From: [Phialemoniopsis] sp. UDSM-2020
Lineage: Eukaryota; Ascomycota; Sordariomycetes; Thyridiales; Thyridiaceae
Direction of reading: 5' to 3'
Length of the DNA stretch: 64,000 nt
Assembly (NCBI GenBank): GCA_018873225.1
Contig: JAEILZ010000003.1
Location: 682,001-746,000 of the forward strand
Of the stretch, positions 1 to 12,804 are shown one piece after another. Made by a program: the position numbers and the translations under genes. The notes under the pieces were generated by a model, which worked only from the letters and a program-made list of their open reading frames with translations, had not been told where the DNA came from and did no database searches. Position 1 is the stretch's first letter; each line of letters starts with the position of its first letter.

Positions 1-487
1 GCTGCCGCGTGGAACCCCGGCGCCCGCGGGCTCGATTCGCCGCTCCAAGTGAACCAGACGGCCCTCGATGGTATTAAAAAGCGCAAAGATAACAGCAAAT
101 TGTGCAACAATCACTATCTACGGGGCCCTTGTGCTAAGGGCGATTCGTGCTGCTTTGAGCACAAGTACAAGCCGACGCACGACGAAAAAGTCGCCATTGC
201 CTTCTTGGCTCGGCTCAATCCGTGCACAAATGGACAGGACTGTGATGTGGAGGATTGCATTTATGGACATCATGTAAGCTCGCCGCCTGTCAAACGCTTT
301 TCACTGTCCGGGAGGGCCGAAGTCTCTTCCGCTCTGTTTTCGGCAAGCAGCTAATTGTTTTCTCCAGTGTCCCAGTACTATCAACGGCCAGTGCATGCAT
401 CCGTATTGCAAGTTCCGTGTAGAGGAGCACCCTCCCAGTACGAAATTCAAAGGAACCTACAGTGGTGGACATTACAGCGAGTATTAG
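1..487 (+). CDS. Tandem CCCH zinc-finger protein, C-terminal part (5' end outside window)
   Basis: Only the last 114 residues are visible. The frame is open from base 1, so the gene starts upstream. Exon 1 runs to 273, an intron (donor GTAAGC, acceptor CTCCAG) covers 274-367, and the last exon is 368-487, ending in TAG. Removing the intron joins two halves of a cysteine cluster in frame. One clear C-x8-C-x5-C-x3-H finger (starting CNNHYLRGPC) is followed by C-x5-C-x4-C-x3-H and, across the splice, C-x7-C-x4-C. Tandem CCCH fingers of this kind usually bind RNA, and fungal members are long proteins with the fingers at the C terminus. RNA binding is inferred from the family. The specific orthologue cannot be named from this fragment. 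Confidence 0.88.
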
Positions 488-1149
488 GGACAAAACAGAC
501 AACAAACACCAAAACAAGTCTCTTCTTTCTTCAAATTTCTCGAGCCGCTCTCGGGGTGGTTTTCACGTCTTCTTCTCCTTTCACACTTCTACGGTCTCTG
601 TTTTAGTAGTAGTTACTTTACTACCTTGATGAGCAAACAAGCGGAGTGCGAGCGTTTTCCCGGGACTTACGTTTCATCTCGGAGCATGTAGAATACGTTA
701 TCAGGGGAACTCGAGTCCAGGACTGACAAGAGTAGTAGTAGCTGGCAGATTGACCAACTTGAACGATTCACAATTTATTAATATCAAAATTGTTATGCTA
801 TGAAGCGAGTGTCGTGAATAAGTGCGTACAGAAAAGGCAATTAACAGACACTGGCCCCACATTGAACCTCGCAGCACAGGTACATTGGAGCTAGCTCTGC
901 CCACCAAAATTCCAGACCCACCATCAAAATCCAACCAAGAAACACCACCTTTTTTGTGGACGATTTCCACTACCCCGCCGTCACCAGCCAGACGTCACAT
1001 CTTCTTCCTCTAGACCAGACGAACAGAGCGACAACACATCAGGAAGAGATCTGATACCGCCATCAGGAGTTTCAATTCCACGGGTTAGAAACCCCTCTTT
1101 CGACGACAGCCCATCTCCTAGCACCCTCCACCCGCGACGACCGCCCACC
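488..1149. other. Intergenic: 3' end of CCCH gene and SRP19 promoter
   Basis: No supportable ORF. A pyrimidine-rich stretch lies at about 500-600. The bases before the SRP19 start (1130-1149, ending CCCACC before ATG) give a good start context. Confidence 0.6.
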
Positions 1150-2028
1150 ATGTCCCACGCCAGGGTAGAAGAGGTCGAGGACAGCGACATCTCGGACCCC
1201 TCCGAGGGCGACATCGACGACTTTGACGACACCGACATCATCCGCCGCGTCGACGACGACAACGACAGACCACAGCAACAAACATCATCATCATCACAAA
1301 TACCCCTCCGACCCAAGCAAGGGCAGGCGCAGCAGACGCCCGGCGGCGGCATGGGCATGGACTTCCAGACCACGCGCAACCCGCAGCAGTACGGCTCCTT
1401 CCAGTGCCTGTACCCCTGCTACTTTGACGCCTCGCGCTCCCGCGCCGAAGGCAGGCGCGTCCCCTCGGCCCTCGCCGTCGAGAACCCGCTCGCGCGCTCC
1501 ATCGTCGACGCCTGCCGCCACCTGCGCCTGCGCGTCTTCTACGAGCCGACAAAGCTGCACCCCAAGGACTGGGCGAACCCGGGCCGCGTCAAGGTCGAAC
1601 TCAAGCCCTCCGCCGAGGGAAAACAGGTGCCGCAGCACGGCGTCAAGAACAAGCACCACCTCTACGTACTCGTGGCCAAGTACCTGCGGGCCAACCCGGT
1701 CACGGCTGACTCCCCGCTGCTCTGGGAGCGTATCCCCGGCGCCCACGCTCCGGACCGGTCCAAGCCGTACCCGCGGCCTGCGGTTCCCAGGGGCTGGAAG
1801 ATGGCCGAGCTGTTGCCGTACTATAGTCCCGCCATGACGGGCGGCGGCGTGTCGGAGAACCTGTTCAAGGACATGATGAAGGAGATGCAGGGCGGCGGCG
1901 ACATGGCCAGTATGCTGCAGGCGGCCGCCGCAGCAGGAGGCGGCGCGGGTCCGAGTGGTGGTGCCGGTGGCGGTGCGATAGAGGGAGGCAACGGTGGTGG
2001 CAAGAAGGGGAAGAAGGGCAAGAAATAG
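1150..2028 (+). CDS. SEC65: Signal recognition particle subunit SRP19 (Sec65)
   Basis: Intronless, 292 residues. SRP19 binds the SRP RNA and helps load SRP54, so that ribosomes making secretory proteins are brought to the ER. The core lies at about residues 83-195: a YPCYFDASRSRAEGRRVP segment, then EPTKLHPKDWANPGRVKVEL, typical of SRP19/Sec65 with its basic RNA-binding surface. The N-terminal 70 residues are acidic and low complexity. The C terminus is a Gly-rich linker ending in a lysine tail (KKGKKGKK), as in other eukaryotic SRP19 proteins. The start at 1150 is the first ATG, with an ACCATG context. Coding bases are GC-rich with strong third-position C/G bias. A long antisense ORF (1294-2118) is a by-product of this bias. 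Confidence 0.95.
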   Translation: MSHARVEEVEDSDISDPSEGDIDDFDDTDIIRRVDDDNDRPQQQTSSSSQIPLRPKQGQAQQTPGGGMGMDFQTTRNPQQYGSFQCLYPCYFDASRSRAEGRRVPSALAVENPLARSIVDACRHLRLRVFYEPTKLHPKDWANPGRVKVELKPSAEGKQVPQHGVKNKHHLYVLVAKYLRANPVTADSPLLWERIPGAHAPDRSKPYPRPAVPRGWKMAELLPYYSPAMTGGGVSENLFKDMMKEMQGGGDMASMLQAAAAAGGGAGPSGGAGGGAIEGGNGGGKKGKKGKK

Positions 2029-2371
2029 AGGATGACCTGGTTTCAGGGGGAAAGGAGACATAAAGATATTGCACAGGTTGGCGATCTGGACGAGAGTGAT
2101 TTGCATCTCGTTTGACATCGATAGACTTGCTCGTCATCATCATCAGCATGGGTCGGATCAAGCGACACAATCATGTAGTAGAAATGAAACACCCATTCAC
2201 ACAGCCGAACTCTGCAGATTGCAGACATTCTTGATTGACTCTCGATATCTAGCTGGCCCCCGTCGTGTTGTACATCTTTCTCTTCTCTCCACACGCACAT
2301 AAGAAAATTCGATCGAAAAGGGGGTATACCACACAATTGTAATTCTACAAGTCCCGTTGTCTTCTCCCTTC
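2029..2371. other. Convergent 3' regions of SRP19 and dynactin p150
   Basis: Both neighbours end here, facing each other. AT-richer than the flanking coding DNA. No gene or clear hairpin terminator seen. Confidence 0.6.
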
Positions 2372-5300
2372 TTACATGACAGCCACCCGCCCCTGCAGCG
2401 CCTCCCACTCGCGCGACCCCACGATCTGCACCTCACCGCCCGACCCAGGGATGATCTTGCCCTCGCCGTCGGGGAGCCGTATCTGCAGGCGCGCCGCCGC
2501 CGCGTGGGCGGCCCTCTTCCTCGCCGCGCCCCGCGACACCTCCTCCTGGCCGACGAGCACCCGCGACTTGCGCACCACGGCCTCGCGCCACCCCTCCCAG
2601 GCCGCAAAGTCCTCGGCCTGGCGCGCGGCGCGGTACTGCGGCGACTCGCGCGCGGGCCGCCAGGCGAGCCGGTCCTGGGGCAGCGAGGACAGGTCGAACA
2701 GGCGCGCCGAGCCCGCCAGGCGCACGAGCTCGCCGAGCGCGTCCTTGCCCTCGGCCGCGACGAGGCGCCGGCGCTGCTCGGCCACGGGCGCCGGCTTCTT
2801 GAGCGGCTCGGCGAGCCAGTCGTACCCTCTCTGCTCCGTGACGCGCGCGCGCCGGTTGTCCTCGCGCAGGTACCGCACGGCGGCCTGCAGGCCCGCGACC
2901 TCGCCGTGCAGCGCGTCCATCTCGCGGGCCGTGGCAACAGCACGCTCCTGCCCGGCCTTAGAGGCGGCGGGACCCCCGTCGCTCGAACCCGTGCCGGCGA
3001 GGATCCGCGAGTCCCCGGCGATCTTCTTCCACTTGTCGCGGTCGGCCTCGAGGGACTTGAGCTCGCGGTCCTGCTTCTCGATGTCCTCCTTGAGGCCAGC
3101 GACCGAGGATTTCTCGCGCTCGATGAAGGCCTCGAGGTCGGCGATGCGCGAGACCTTGGCGTTGGCGTCGCGCATGCGCGACTCGAGCGTCTCGATCTTG
3201 AGCTGCGCGGTGCCGAGGTTCTCCTCGCGCAAGGCGATGGCCCGGCGCGCCTCGTTGTACTCCTCTTTGAGGTGGCGGAGCTCCTCCTCGGCGTCGACGG
3301 GGATGGTCTTGAGCGCCTTGAGCTCCTGGCTGCGAAGGATCCAGGGTGCTTGCGGTCGCTCGAACTCTTGGGTCTGGGTCAAGTCGGTGGACAGCGCTGC
3401 CAGGTCGGCAATCTGGCTGGTGACGGCCCGTAGCTTGGAAATATAAGTGGCAAAGAGATCAGACTCGGCGCTGCCGACCGCGTTCATGGCGGTCTTTTGC
3501 GCAGCTGTCTGGATCTCGGTGTACGTAAATGGCTCGGTACGTCCTTCCTCGTGAAGCAACTGGTGCAGGTCGAGACCGATCTTGCGTGCAAGATCGGCAA
3601 GCTCCTGAGTAGCGACTTCACTTTGCTCAAAGGCCTCCAGGGTGTCGGGAGTGAGGGAAAGAGATCGCAGTTTGAGATCTTCCAGAGCCCGGACCGCCTT
3701 GCCAGCAATGACCTTAGTGCTGCGAGTCTGTGTGATGACGGCCTCGGACTTCCTGGCGAAGTACTGAGCAAGCTCGTCCTCATCGCCTGCAGGAGGGATG
3801 ACCCGCTGCACCATGGCTCTGGTGGCGTGGAAGGTGGTGGCAGCAGACTCGAGGTGGCTCTGCATAAGCAGGCACCGCATGTGCACGTCATCTGCAAAGC
3901 TTTCCAGGTCGTTGGAGATATGCACTTCGCCTAGGTGGGTCATAAGGGCAACAGAGCGCTGTAGCTCACTGGCACACTGCTGCTCCTTCAGCTCATCTCG
4001 CCGCAGACCATCGATCCAACCATTCAGAGCGCGCTCTACTGGCTCCAGCTCGTACAAGGCGCCCTCATACTTAGCAAACTGTTCGATAGAACAGTGACTA
4101 ATGGCGTTGACGAAGCGATCGCACATACTCGACACCCAAGTGAGCTTGTCGATGGCATCGCAACCCGCAAAGGCGTCGTCCTCGTGACCAGGGTGGGGCT
4201 GGCCGTTGACCCGCTCCTTGATGAAGCTGTTGAGCAGATTCGCCTTGAAAGCAAGGCGCCTGAACCTGAGCAGAGCCAGAACAGAGTCTCGGTCAGCCTG
4301 GTAGGTGTCGGGCAGGAAGAGCTTGACGATCTCCAGATGCTGCTCGGCTTCTTGAGCCTCCAAGCGCCGGAGCTCCAAGTCGATGGTCTTGGCTTGTGCC
4401 TTGGCAGCTGAGATCTGAAGCTTCATGTTCAAGTCCATCATAGCCCGAGACTTGCTGTTGAGCTGTTCAGACTCGGACTCGGTGACAGCGTGGGAAGCGC
4501 GCATGTCCTCCAGGTCGGTCTGCAGGTTGGTGACCAGCTCGCGGAATCGTGAGAGCGTGTACTCCATGTCGTCGATGGTCTCCTCCTGCTGCACAGCTCG
4601 ACGAGCTTGCTCGGTGATGACAGCTTCCTTGAAGTCAATCTCCTCTTGCAGCTCCTTTTCGTTCTGCACGTGGTTGATTTCGAGCTCGTCGTTGATTTCC
4701 TTCAGACTCTCCAGGTCCTCAACCACCGCCTTCAGCTCCTCGATCTGTTCGGCCATGCTCATATTACGCTCCGTAAGATCCTCGATCATGTCTTCAGCGC
4801 CCAAAGCAGTGTCAAGCTGCTGGCGAAGATCCTCAACCGCAGCCTCAGACTGGTCCAGCTTGCCTTTACAGGTGTCAAACTGCTCCTTGACCATAGCAAA
4901 CTCTCGCAGGTCTTCTTCGAGACCCTTGATCTGATCCTTCAGCTCCTCTTCTTGTTGCTGGGTAATGTCGCGGAGGCGCAATAGTGCCTCGCGAAGACGT
5001 TCATTGTTCCTCTCCATTTGCAGCCATCCGGTGCTTGCGCGGTCCTCTGGTGTCATACCCTTGGAGAACTCGGCGTTCTCCTCGCGCAGAATGTCGACTT
5101 CGAGCTCAAGCTCCTCGGCCTTCTGCTTCAGTGCCTCGAGTTCTGCTTTGTAAACCTCGGCCTGTTCCTCGGCCATCTCTCTGTCCAGGGTTGCAAGTTC
5201 CATGGCGGTATCGTACTCGGCCTGTATAGACTCTACAGACTCGAGCTGACTTTCTGCCTCCTTCAGCTGTTTTCTAAGTTCGGCATTTTCCTGCTGCTGC

Positions 5301-6465
5301 GGTTGCAATTTGGTCTGGATCTTCTGGATGATAGTCTCGAACTTGTCACGCTCTCCCTGAACCTTGTCCAATTGCTTGATCTTGTCCCGATCTTCGAGCC
5401 TCTTCCTCTCTAACACCTTCAGCTTGGTCTTGAGGTCCTCGATCTCGCGATGTGCCGCAGCATTCGTCGTGGTTGATGGCGATGGCCGTGAGGCGGCTGC
5501 CGCAGCTGCTCGAGCTCGTGGAGAATCACGCGGAGAGTCGGAGGTCAACTTCTCTAACGCCGCAGTCCTCGTGCGGACCGGGCTCCTTGAAGATGGCGAC
5601 AAATCATCGTCATCACTCTTCTGCGGAGACGTGATCCGGCCGCGAACGCTTCTTTCCGTGCCAGACTGCGAGTCCCCGGAGATATTGCGACTGCCGGGCG
5701 GGCGGACGCTGAGGCGAGGTCCCGCTGCGGTGGACGTCCGACCACTGAGGGTTCTTGCGGGAGCTGCAGCCGCCGTTCTCGAGGTTGCTGATGACACGGA
5801 GGATTGCCGGGTAGTTCTTGCACCCGGTGCCGGGGGAGGTCCCATAGATGTCCTCGTAGTTCCTCCAACAGACGGGCGAGCCTTGGTGCCTATCGATGAA
5901 ACTCGAGCATTCGAAGGTGTTGCCGTACGCGAGTTCGATGCACTCGATGAAGCGGTTCCGAGCTGTTTGGTGGGGGACTTGGTAGGCGACTGTAAAAACG
6001 ACGCACGTTAGAACACGACCTCACATTATTTTCAGTCATAGTTAGATTCCATACCCGTGCAATGCTTGAAGGCCGCGAGGTCCTAGGCACAGGGCTCGGG
6101 CTGGGAGCATTCAAGCTCATCCTCTTGGGCAGGCCCGGATCCGCGCCGGTGCCCTTGGCCGCGCCGCCAGTGAACATGCTGCTCGGCCGGCCCGCCCCTG
6201 CCTTCCTGACGGGCGCCGCCGGCTTCGGCTGGGCGGCCGGCTGGGCCAGGACCGCGATGGTCGTGGGCCGGACGAAGATGCCGTGGCCCATGTCGCAGTC
6301 AAAGTAGCGCTCGCCCTGGACGCTGCCGTCGTTCTTGCCGCTGTCGTCGTCGAGCTCGACGCCGACCCACTCGCCGGGCGCAAAGGCCGTGCTGCCGACG
6401 AAGCGGACGATGCCGACCTTGCCATCGCCGGTGCGAATGGTCTGGCCGACCGCGAGGTCCGTCAT
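2372..6465 (-). CDS. ro-3: Dynactin large subunit p150Glued
   Basis: Two exons: 6465-6055 and 5989-2372, with an intron (donor GTATGG, acceptor TTACAG) at 6054-5990, giving 1342 residues. Residues 6-70 form a CAP-Gly domain with the signature GKNDG at 43-47, which binds microtubules and +TIP tails. A Ser/Pro/Thr-rich basic linker follows (about 75-260). Then come long heptad-rich coiled coils, which contact dynein intermediate chain in known orthologues. Next is the globular dynactin p150 region (around LPDTYQADRDSVLALLRFRR) and a second coiled coil. Length and order fit Neurospora ro-3 and Aspergillus nudM. It activates cytoplasmic dynein for nuclear and vesicle transport. The CDS begins five bases after a 22-base C tract (see findings). 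Confidence 0.97.
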
Positions 6466-6469
6466 CTTT

Positions 6470-6491
6470 GGGGGGGGGGGGGGGGGGGGGG
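6470..6491 (-). repeat. 22-base poly(C) tract in the 5' leader of dynactin p150
   Basis: An unbroken run of 22 G on the plus strand reads as 22 C on the coding strand of the dynactin gene. It ends five bases before the ATG at 6465 (tract, AAAG, ATG). The length in the assembly may be inexact because homopolymers are error-prone. Confidence 0.85.
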
Positions 6492-7254
6492 TTCGCCGAT
6501 GATTAAGGGGGCCTTGGCGTCATTGAGCGTCGCGGTGTTGGGGAGAGATGGGGACCAGAGCCCGAGTGGCGTGATGATGTTGCTTGTCGTCCTCGATCAA
6601 TCCAGATCTCGGGTGTTGGATGATTGTTGTCGTCGGAATAGAAGTGAGCTATGGTAGCTACCCTTACCTTGTTTCCCCTGGAAGTCGTCAGTGTTCTTTT
6701 GGTTGGACGCGTTTGGATAAAGTAAACGCGATTATGCATGCTCCACTAAGTGGGTAGGATGATGGCACAGAGGCACTAAGCGCCTGTTGCACAAGCTTGG
6801 GCCGTGCTTTTCATGAAACACAAGGATGCAGTACGTTATGCCGCTGCCAGTGCCGTGCAGCATTCCACTTGCCATCCAATGTGAATATCCTCATGTACCT
6901 TTTTTGGAAGTTATCTACTAATGAGCGAGGCGATCTTTGCCTGTCCTCAATCCGACTCAATTCACTGGTACCCTTACGGCCCGACGTTATCATCTCAACT
7001 TCGTGGGAAATTTGAACTTCAACATGGCCAGCATAAAGCCCCTGGTAAGGCAAGGTAAGGGAAACGTACATCAAGTATCAATTTGCTTTATCTACTGCTT
7101 CAGTGCCATCTGCTGATGTGGACACTTACATATCAATGCCTATCGACCGCTTCTTAATGTTGAAAGACTCCTCATGTCGTATGCTAGACCAGTTTCCATG
7201 CTCCCCTTTCACACGAAGACCCATCCCCAATTCCCAAATCCTCTTTAGGCCGTC
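6492..7254. other. Intergenic: dynactin promoter and 3' end of HMG-box gene
   Basis: About 760 bases without a supportable ORF. It is AT-richer than its neighbours. A short duplication, AAGGCAAGGTAAGG, sits near 7048-7060. No other structure recognised. Confidence 0.55.
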
Positions 7255-9507
7255 TTAAACACGAGCCTCGAGATCCATGCGGAAAGTTCCCGCTCTCACC
7301 CACTCTGTTATCTCAAAAGTAAGACGCCGTTTCGTCTTCTCGTCCAGTTCCTTGTCTCGCGGCACCCGGACGGTCATGAGCTTGGGGCCCCGGGGCTTGG
7401 ACTCCTCCCTGAACTCGGCGTCCCTCTGCTTATCTAAACCCTCCTCCGTCGCCCGGTCTGCAAAGATGACCAGGTCAGGGCCGACGATGCTGCGCCACAG
7501 GGTCGCCATCCACTGCCAATGATCAACAGGGGCGTACGAGTCCATGATAGGGATGGACGACGCGAAGCGATCAGACGTGCTGAGCCTAAAGCCATCAGTG
7601 ATCAAGGCGACAGGGACAGTCCGCTGCACCTCGCTCTCTGCAGCACTGGAGCCACTCTCCGAGCCACCGGTAGTTCCAGCAGGCTTCGCGCCAGGCACAG
7701 TAGTAATGTGCTTGATAATGTCGTCCGACTTGGTGTGCCAATCCTTGATAATGCCCAGGTATGCCAGGAAGGAGTTCGGGCTCGCAGGAGAGTCAACATG
7801 ATCGGATCGCTCCTTGCCCGACTCCGGGCCGTCGCGCATTTGGACTTCATCGTCCATCTCGAGGGCCTCGTCGGAGAACTGGGACGTCGGACGGCCAGAC
7901 CATGTCCGGACTGCGCACTCGCCCGATCTCGCCAGGGCCTCTTGCACGAGCAGGCCGACCTCTTTCATCAATGTGGAATCCGTACCCTCGATCGCGATCA
8001 ATGGGCCCCTTGTCTCCACTCCCGGGCTGTCCAGACCAGATAGCGCCAGTGGCGGGCTGATCCTGTGCAGCATCTCCAATTTGTTCGTGTATGGGATGCT
8101 CATGACCATCGCCGCAATACTCTGCGAGTGGCTGTCTGAGGCCTTCACGATTCCCAAGCCGGAGGCCTTGGTCGTCGAGATTGGTTCCTCATGTCTTGCG
8201 ACACGGGCCGATGTCTGCGTCACCTGCGTCTGCAAAGGAGGCAATCGGAGGGGGTGATCGAAGTGTCGACCGTCACGGCTATCCGACGTAGCTGGACGGC
8301 TAGGCGGCGGCATCGGCGCGTTTTGATGTGCCAAAGACGAAGGTGCCGGAAGTGGACTGAAGGCTGCATTCGAAGTGTACGGTGTAGTCGTTGTGTACAT
8401 CTGGCTGTGGCTCGGCCAGCCCGGAGACTGCTGGTGCGTATACGGCGATGGCATGCTCTGAAAGCTTCCTCGACTGTCGAAGCGGCGTCGCTTGTGGTCA
8501 GAGGATGGAGACATCGCATATTCGTCATCGATGTCTTGGTAGTAGTACGACCTCCGTCTCTCGTGCGGGAAGTTCATGCCGGGCGACCGCTGGTTCTGGT
8601 GATGACCAGAAGCAACACCTCGATGTAGCGAGCTTTGGTGGGTTGGCATCGCGGATCGAGAAGTAATAGGTGTGGACAGGGGAGTAGAAGGTGTTCTCGG
8701 GACGGCGATTATTCGCCGCTGCCGGTGACACTTGTGGCAGTGGCTGTCTTCTTCGTCGTTGGAGGCTTTGGCTCCCGGGCCTTTGACAGCTCGTTTGGGT
8801 TTGTACTTGTAGCCGGGATGCTGTTCCTGGTGCCTCTGCTTCTCCTCCTCGGCGAGCTCTCGCCACTTGTCCTGGACCTCAGCTGGCTCGCTCCGCCACT
8901 GCTCTCCGAGGATCTTGGAGATCTCGGGATTGGGCAGACCTGGGTTCTGCTGTACAACACGAGCTTGCTGGTGTTGGCGGTACAGTATGAAGGCTAGAAA
9001 CAAACGCAAACACAGTGGTCAGTCAAAGATTTTTCTTCAGCAGCAGTGGCAAAGCAACGAGAAGGGATACACGGTCGCTCGGTGTTCAAGGCACACGTTA
9101 GGAGTGAGAGGCTTGCATGAAACGCTAAAAACAAGGGAAGATCATAGTCAAGGCTCACCGTTGCGCGGTCTCGGCACTTTTGGAGACGGAGGGCAGATGC
9201 AAACGTCGTGGGGCATCGAACTGGAGCCGGGTTCGGTATCTAGCGGCGTGTGCAGGGTGAGATCATGGATGCGGGATCTGTTTGCTTCCTGGACATTAAT
9301 GGACGCCGCACGCTTCCTGTTCGGCCGAGACGGCGAAGGAACCGGGTGGCTCTGATACTGCTGTTGTTGTTGTTGTTGCTGGATGGGATAGTCATCGATG
9401 TGCCGGTGCAGAGTTCCGTCACTAGACCTCGTGGTCATTCCATGCCCCGAGTGAGGCAAGTGAGGCACATCACGTAGCTGATGGTGGTGGGATGAGACGT
9501 CCGCCAT
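7255..9507 (-). CDS. HMG-box transcription factor (MATA_HMG/Rox1-like class)
   Basis: Two exons, 9507-9159 and 8993-7255 (intron GTGAGC..TCTAG), giving 695 residues. The splice falls inside the HMG box and restores it exactly (PRPRN|AFILYRQHQQ). The box spans about residues 112-182 and ends in the basic EQHPGYKYKPKR motif. This arrangement resembles yeast Rox1 and other fungal sequence-specific HMG factors more than bulk HMGB proteins. Residues 43-50 are eight glutamines, and His-rich stretches flank them. The middle is disordered and Ser/Pro-rich. The C terminus (last ~110 residues) looks folded and is probably specific to this fungal family. I chose the ATG at 9507 (AACATGGCG context); an upstream in-frame start at 9600 is possible. 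Target genes cannot be told from sequence; sexual development or hypoxia roles are known for relatives. Confidence 0.9.
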
Positions 9508-10814
9508 GTTTACGTATGGGGCGGCGGCGGTGCGTGTCGCAACTCCAGCTGCAAGTGCAAACGAATGGCAGTAGAGACTGGTGGAACTGTCCCGCAGCAA
9601 AGGTGCGTAAGCTGGGGGGAGATGGTCTGCCCCAGGGCCGGGGTCTTATTGTGATATTAATACCAGGGCGGGAAGGGGAGCAGGCAAAGATGACAGCTCA
9701 AGAGAGATCAATAGATGAAAGAGGGACAGAGGAGAAGAAGGGACAAGTAGCGAGTGCTCCAAGGGCTCAATAAATGGCGAGCCAGGTGTCGTTCGTCAAG
9801 GCCTGGATTCTTTGTGAGGAGTAGCCCATTCAACAGGGACAGGGGACATTGGGGGAACTGGCTGCTGCCGGTCTGGTCAGTTCCTTATGGCTTTGACAAT
9901 ATCATCTCCCAGGCCTCCATTATGGCATGGCGCAAACAAGATGTTGGGCAGACAAGCGCCCGTATTGGCTGCTCTCGAACCGACGATCTCTTTCTTGCCC
10001 CTTCGCTCAAGGCTTTAGTAAGTTAGGTAGGCCTGGTTCCTTGTGCACGCGCGGGATATGAGGCCGGGGCGTTATCGCAGATGAGGTGTGGTGTTCATCA
10101 TGGTTTCGTTTTCTTTGTCTGGGCGTTTGTGGCTTTCCGCTCTCGGTATGGCTTGTTGGGATCCAAGTGACCGGCAAGACGTGGACAAGTTCTTTGACAA
10201 CATTCTCTTTGACTCTGAAACCTTGCTTTCATTCTGATATAAGGTACTTTGGATGCTCTAGCTTGGCCTGTAGCCCATAGGTAAGCCCGTCGCTCCCGCG
10301 ACAACAATGCCTCGCTCAGGAATGCAGTGCCTGGGCGGCCTGGAATGCGGATCTAGAACAAGAACAAAGACGGTGCCTACTCAAACATGGGCTCAAGCTT
10401 CCTTAATTCCCCAAATGTCTATTGCGGGTTCTCCACACTCAAAGATAATTTACATATTGGCTTGTTGCGAGCAATGTAGCTCAGCTGTTGCCGCCGTTTG
10501 CGTTTGCGTGTGCGTGTGCGGTGTGGAAAGGGGACTGGAAATTTGACCAGGAAGATGATGGGACCGAGACGGGAGTGTCTCGGGTCCACGACCACCTCCC
10601 CAAATTGCCAGCAAACGCTGCTCTTCTTCTTCATCTTCTTCTTCCTCTCTTTTATTCTTGTCAATAAAACCAAACAGAAACGCACACCGACTCCGGCCTT
10701 TTGAGGCTAGTCCCTAGAAAACCCAGTTTAATCCCGCTGTTCACCGGTCCCCTTAGCATTATGTGAATTGTGACAAGTCCCCTTTTAGACCATGAAACTC
10801 CCCAACCTACTTGT
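9508..10814. other. Promoter/leader region of the HMG-box gene
   Basis: About 1.3 kb without a supportable gene. On the plus strand it holds a GT-rich stretch at 10495-10523 (alternating GCGTTTGCGTGTGCGTGTG) and CTT-rich triplet runs at about 10620-10660. A long regulatory region fits a developmental transcription factor, but no specific site is claimed. Confidence 0.5.
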
Positions 10815-12374
<1,560 letters not shown>

Positions 12375-12804
12375 CTTGTCGGTGGTTGCGCTGTCCTTCG
12401 CGGGGATTGAAGGTCCAAGAATAAGATCCGGCGGTTTCGAATTCGATGAGGCGAGCCGGATCTGAAGGGAAAGGTGACGCTTTTTGTTGGGGTAGAGCTG
12501 ACAAAAAGGCCTTTTGATTTTGGCTGGGATAATTCGAGGTCCAAGGTTGCGACTAGAAATTTGGGGCGCGGCGCGACTTGACCCTGCAAAATCACGATCA
12601 CGTGTCATTGGCTGGAGCTGGGTCGCCTCGTCCCGTCCCAGCATGCTGACATGGAACATCACGGCGTCAATTCTTCTTGAAGGCTAGATATTCCTTTCAT
12701 TCTCATTCTCATCCATACTATATATCTTTAAATGGGTGCTCGATCATTCTAATCATCCAATCATAAACTCTCTACTGTACGACGGGTGTCCCTCCCCTAC
12801 TCAT
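12375..12804. other. Promoter of RVB1 and 3' end of the EamA transporter gene
   Basis: No gene seen. The sequence near 12690-12780 is AT-rich and includes ATACTATATATC, probably the 3' untranslated region of the upstream minus-strand gene. Confidence 0.5.

Noticed and set aside
1294..2118. 274-codon antisense frame over SRP19
   Set aside because: Third-position GC bias of SRP19 removes stops on the other strand; the product has no motif.
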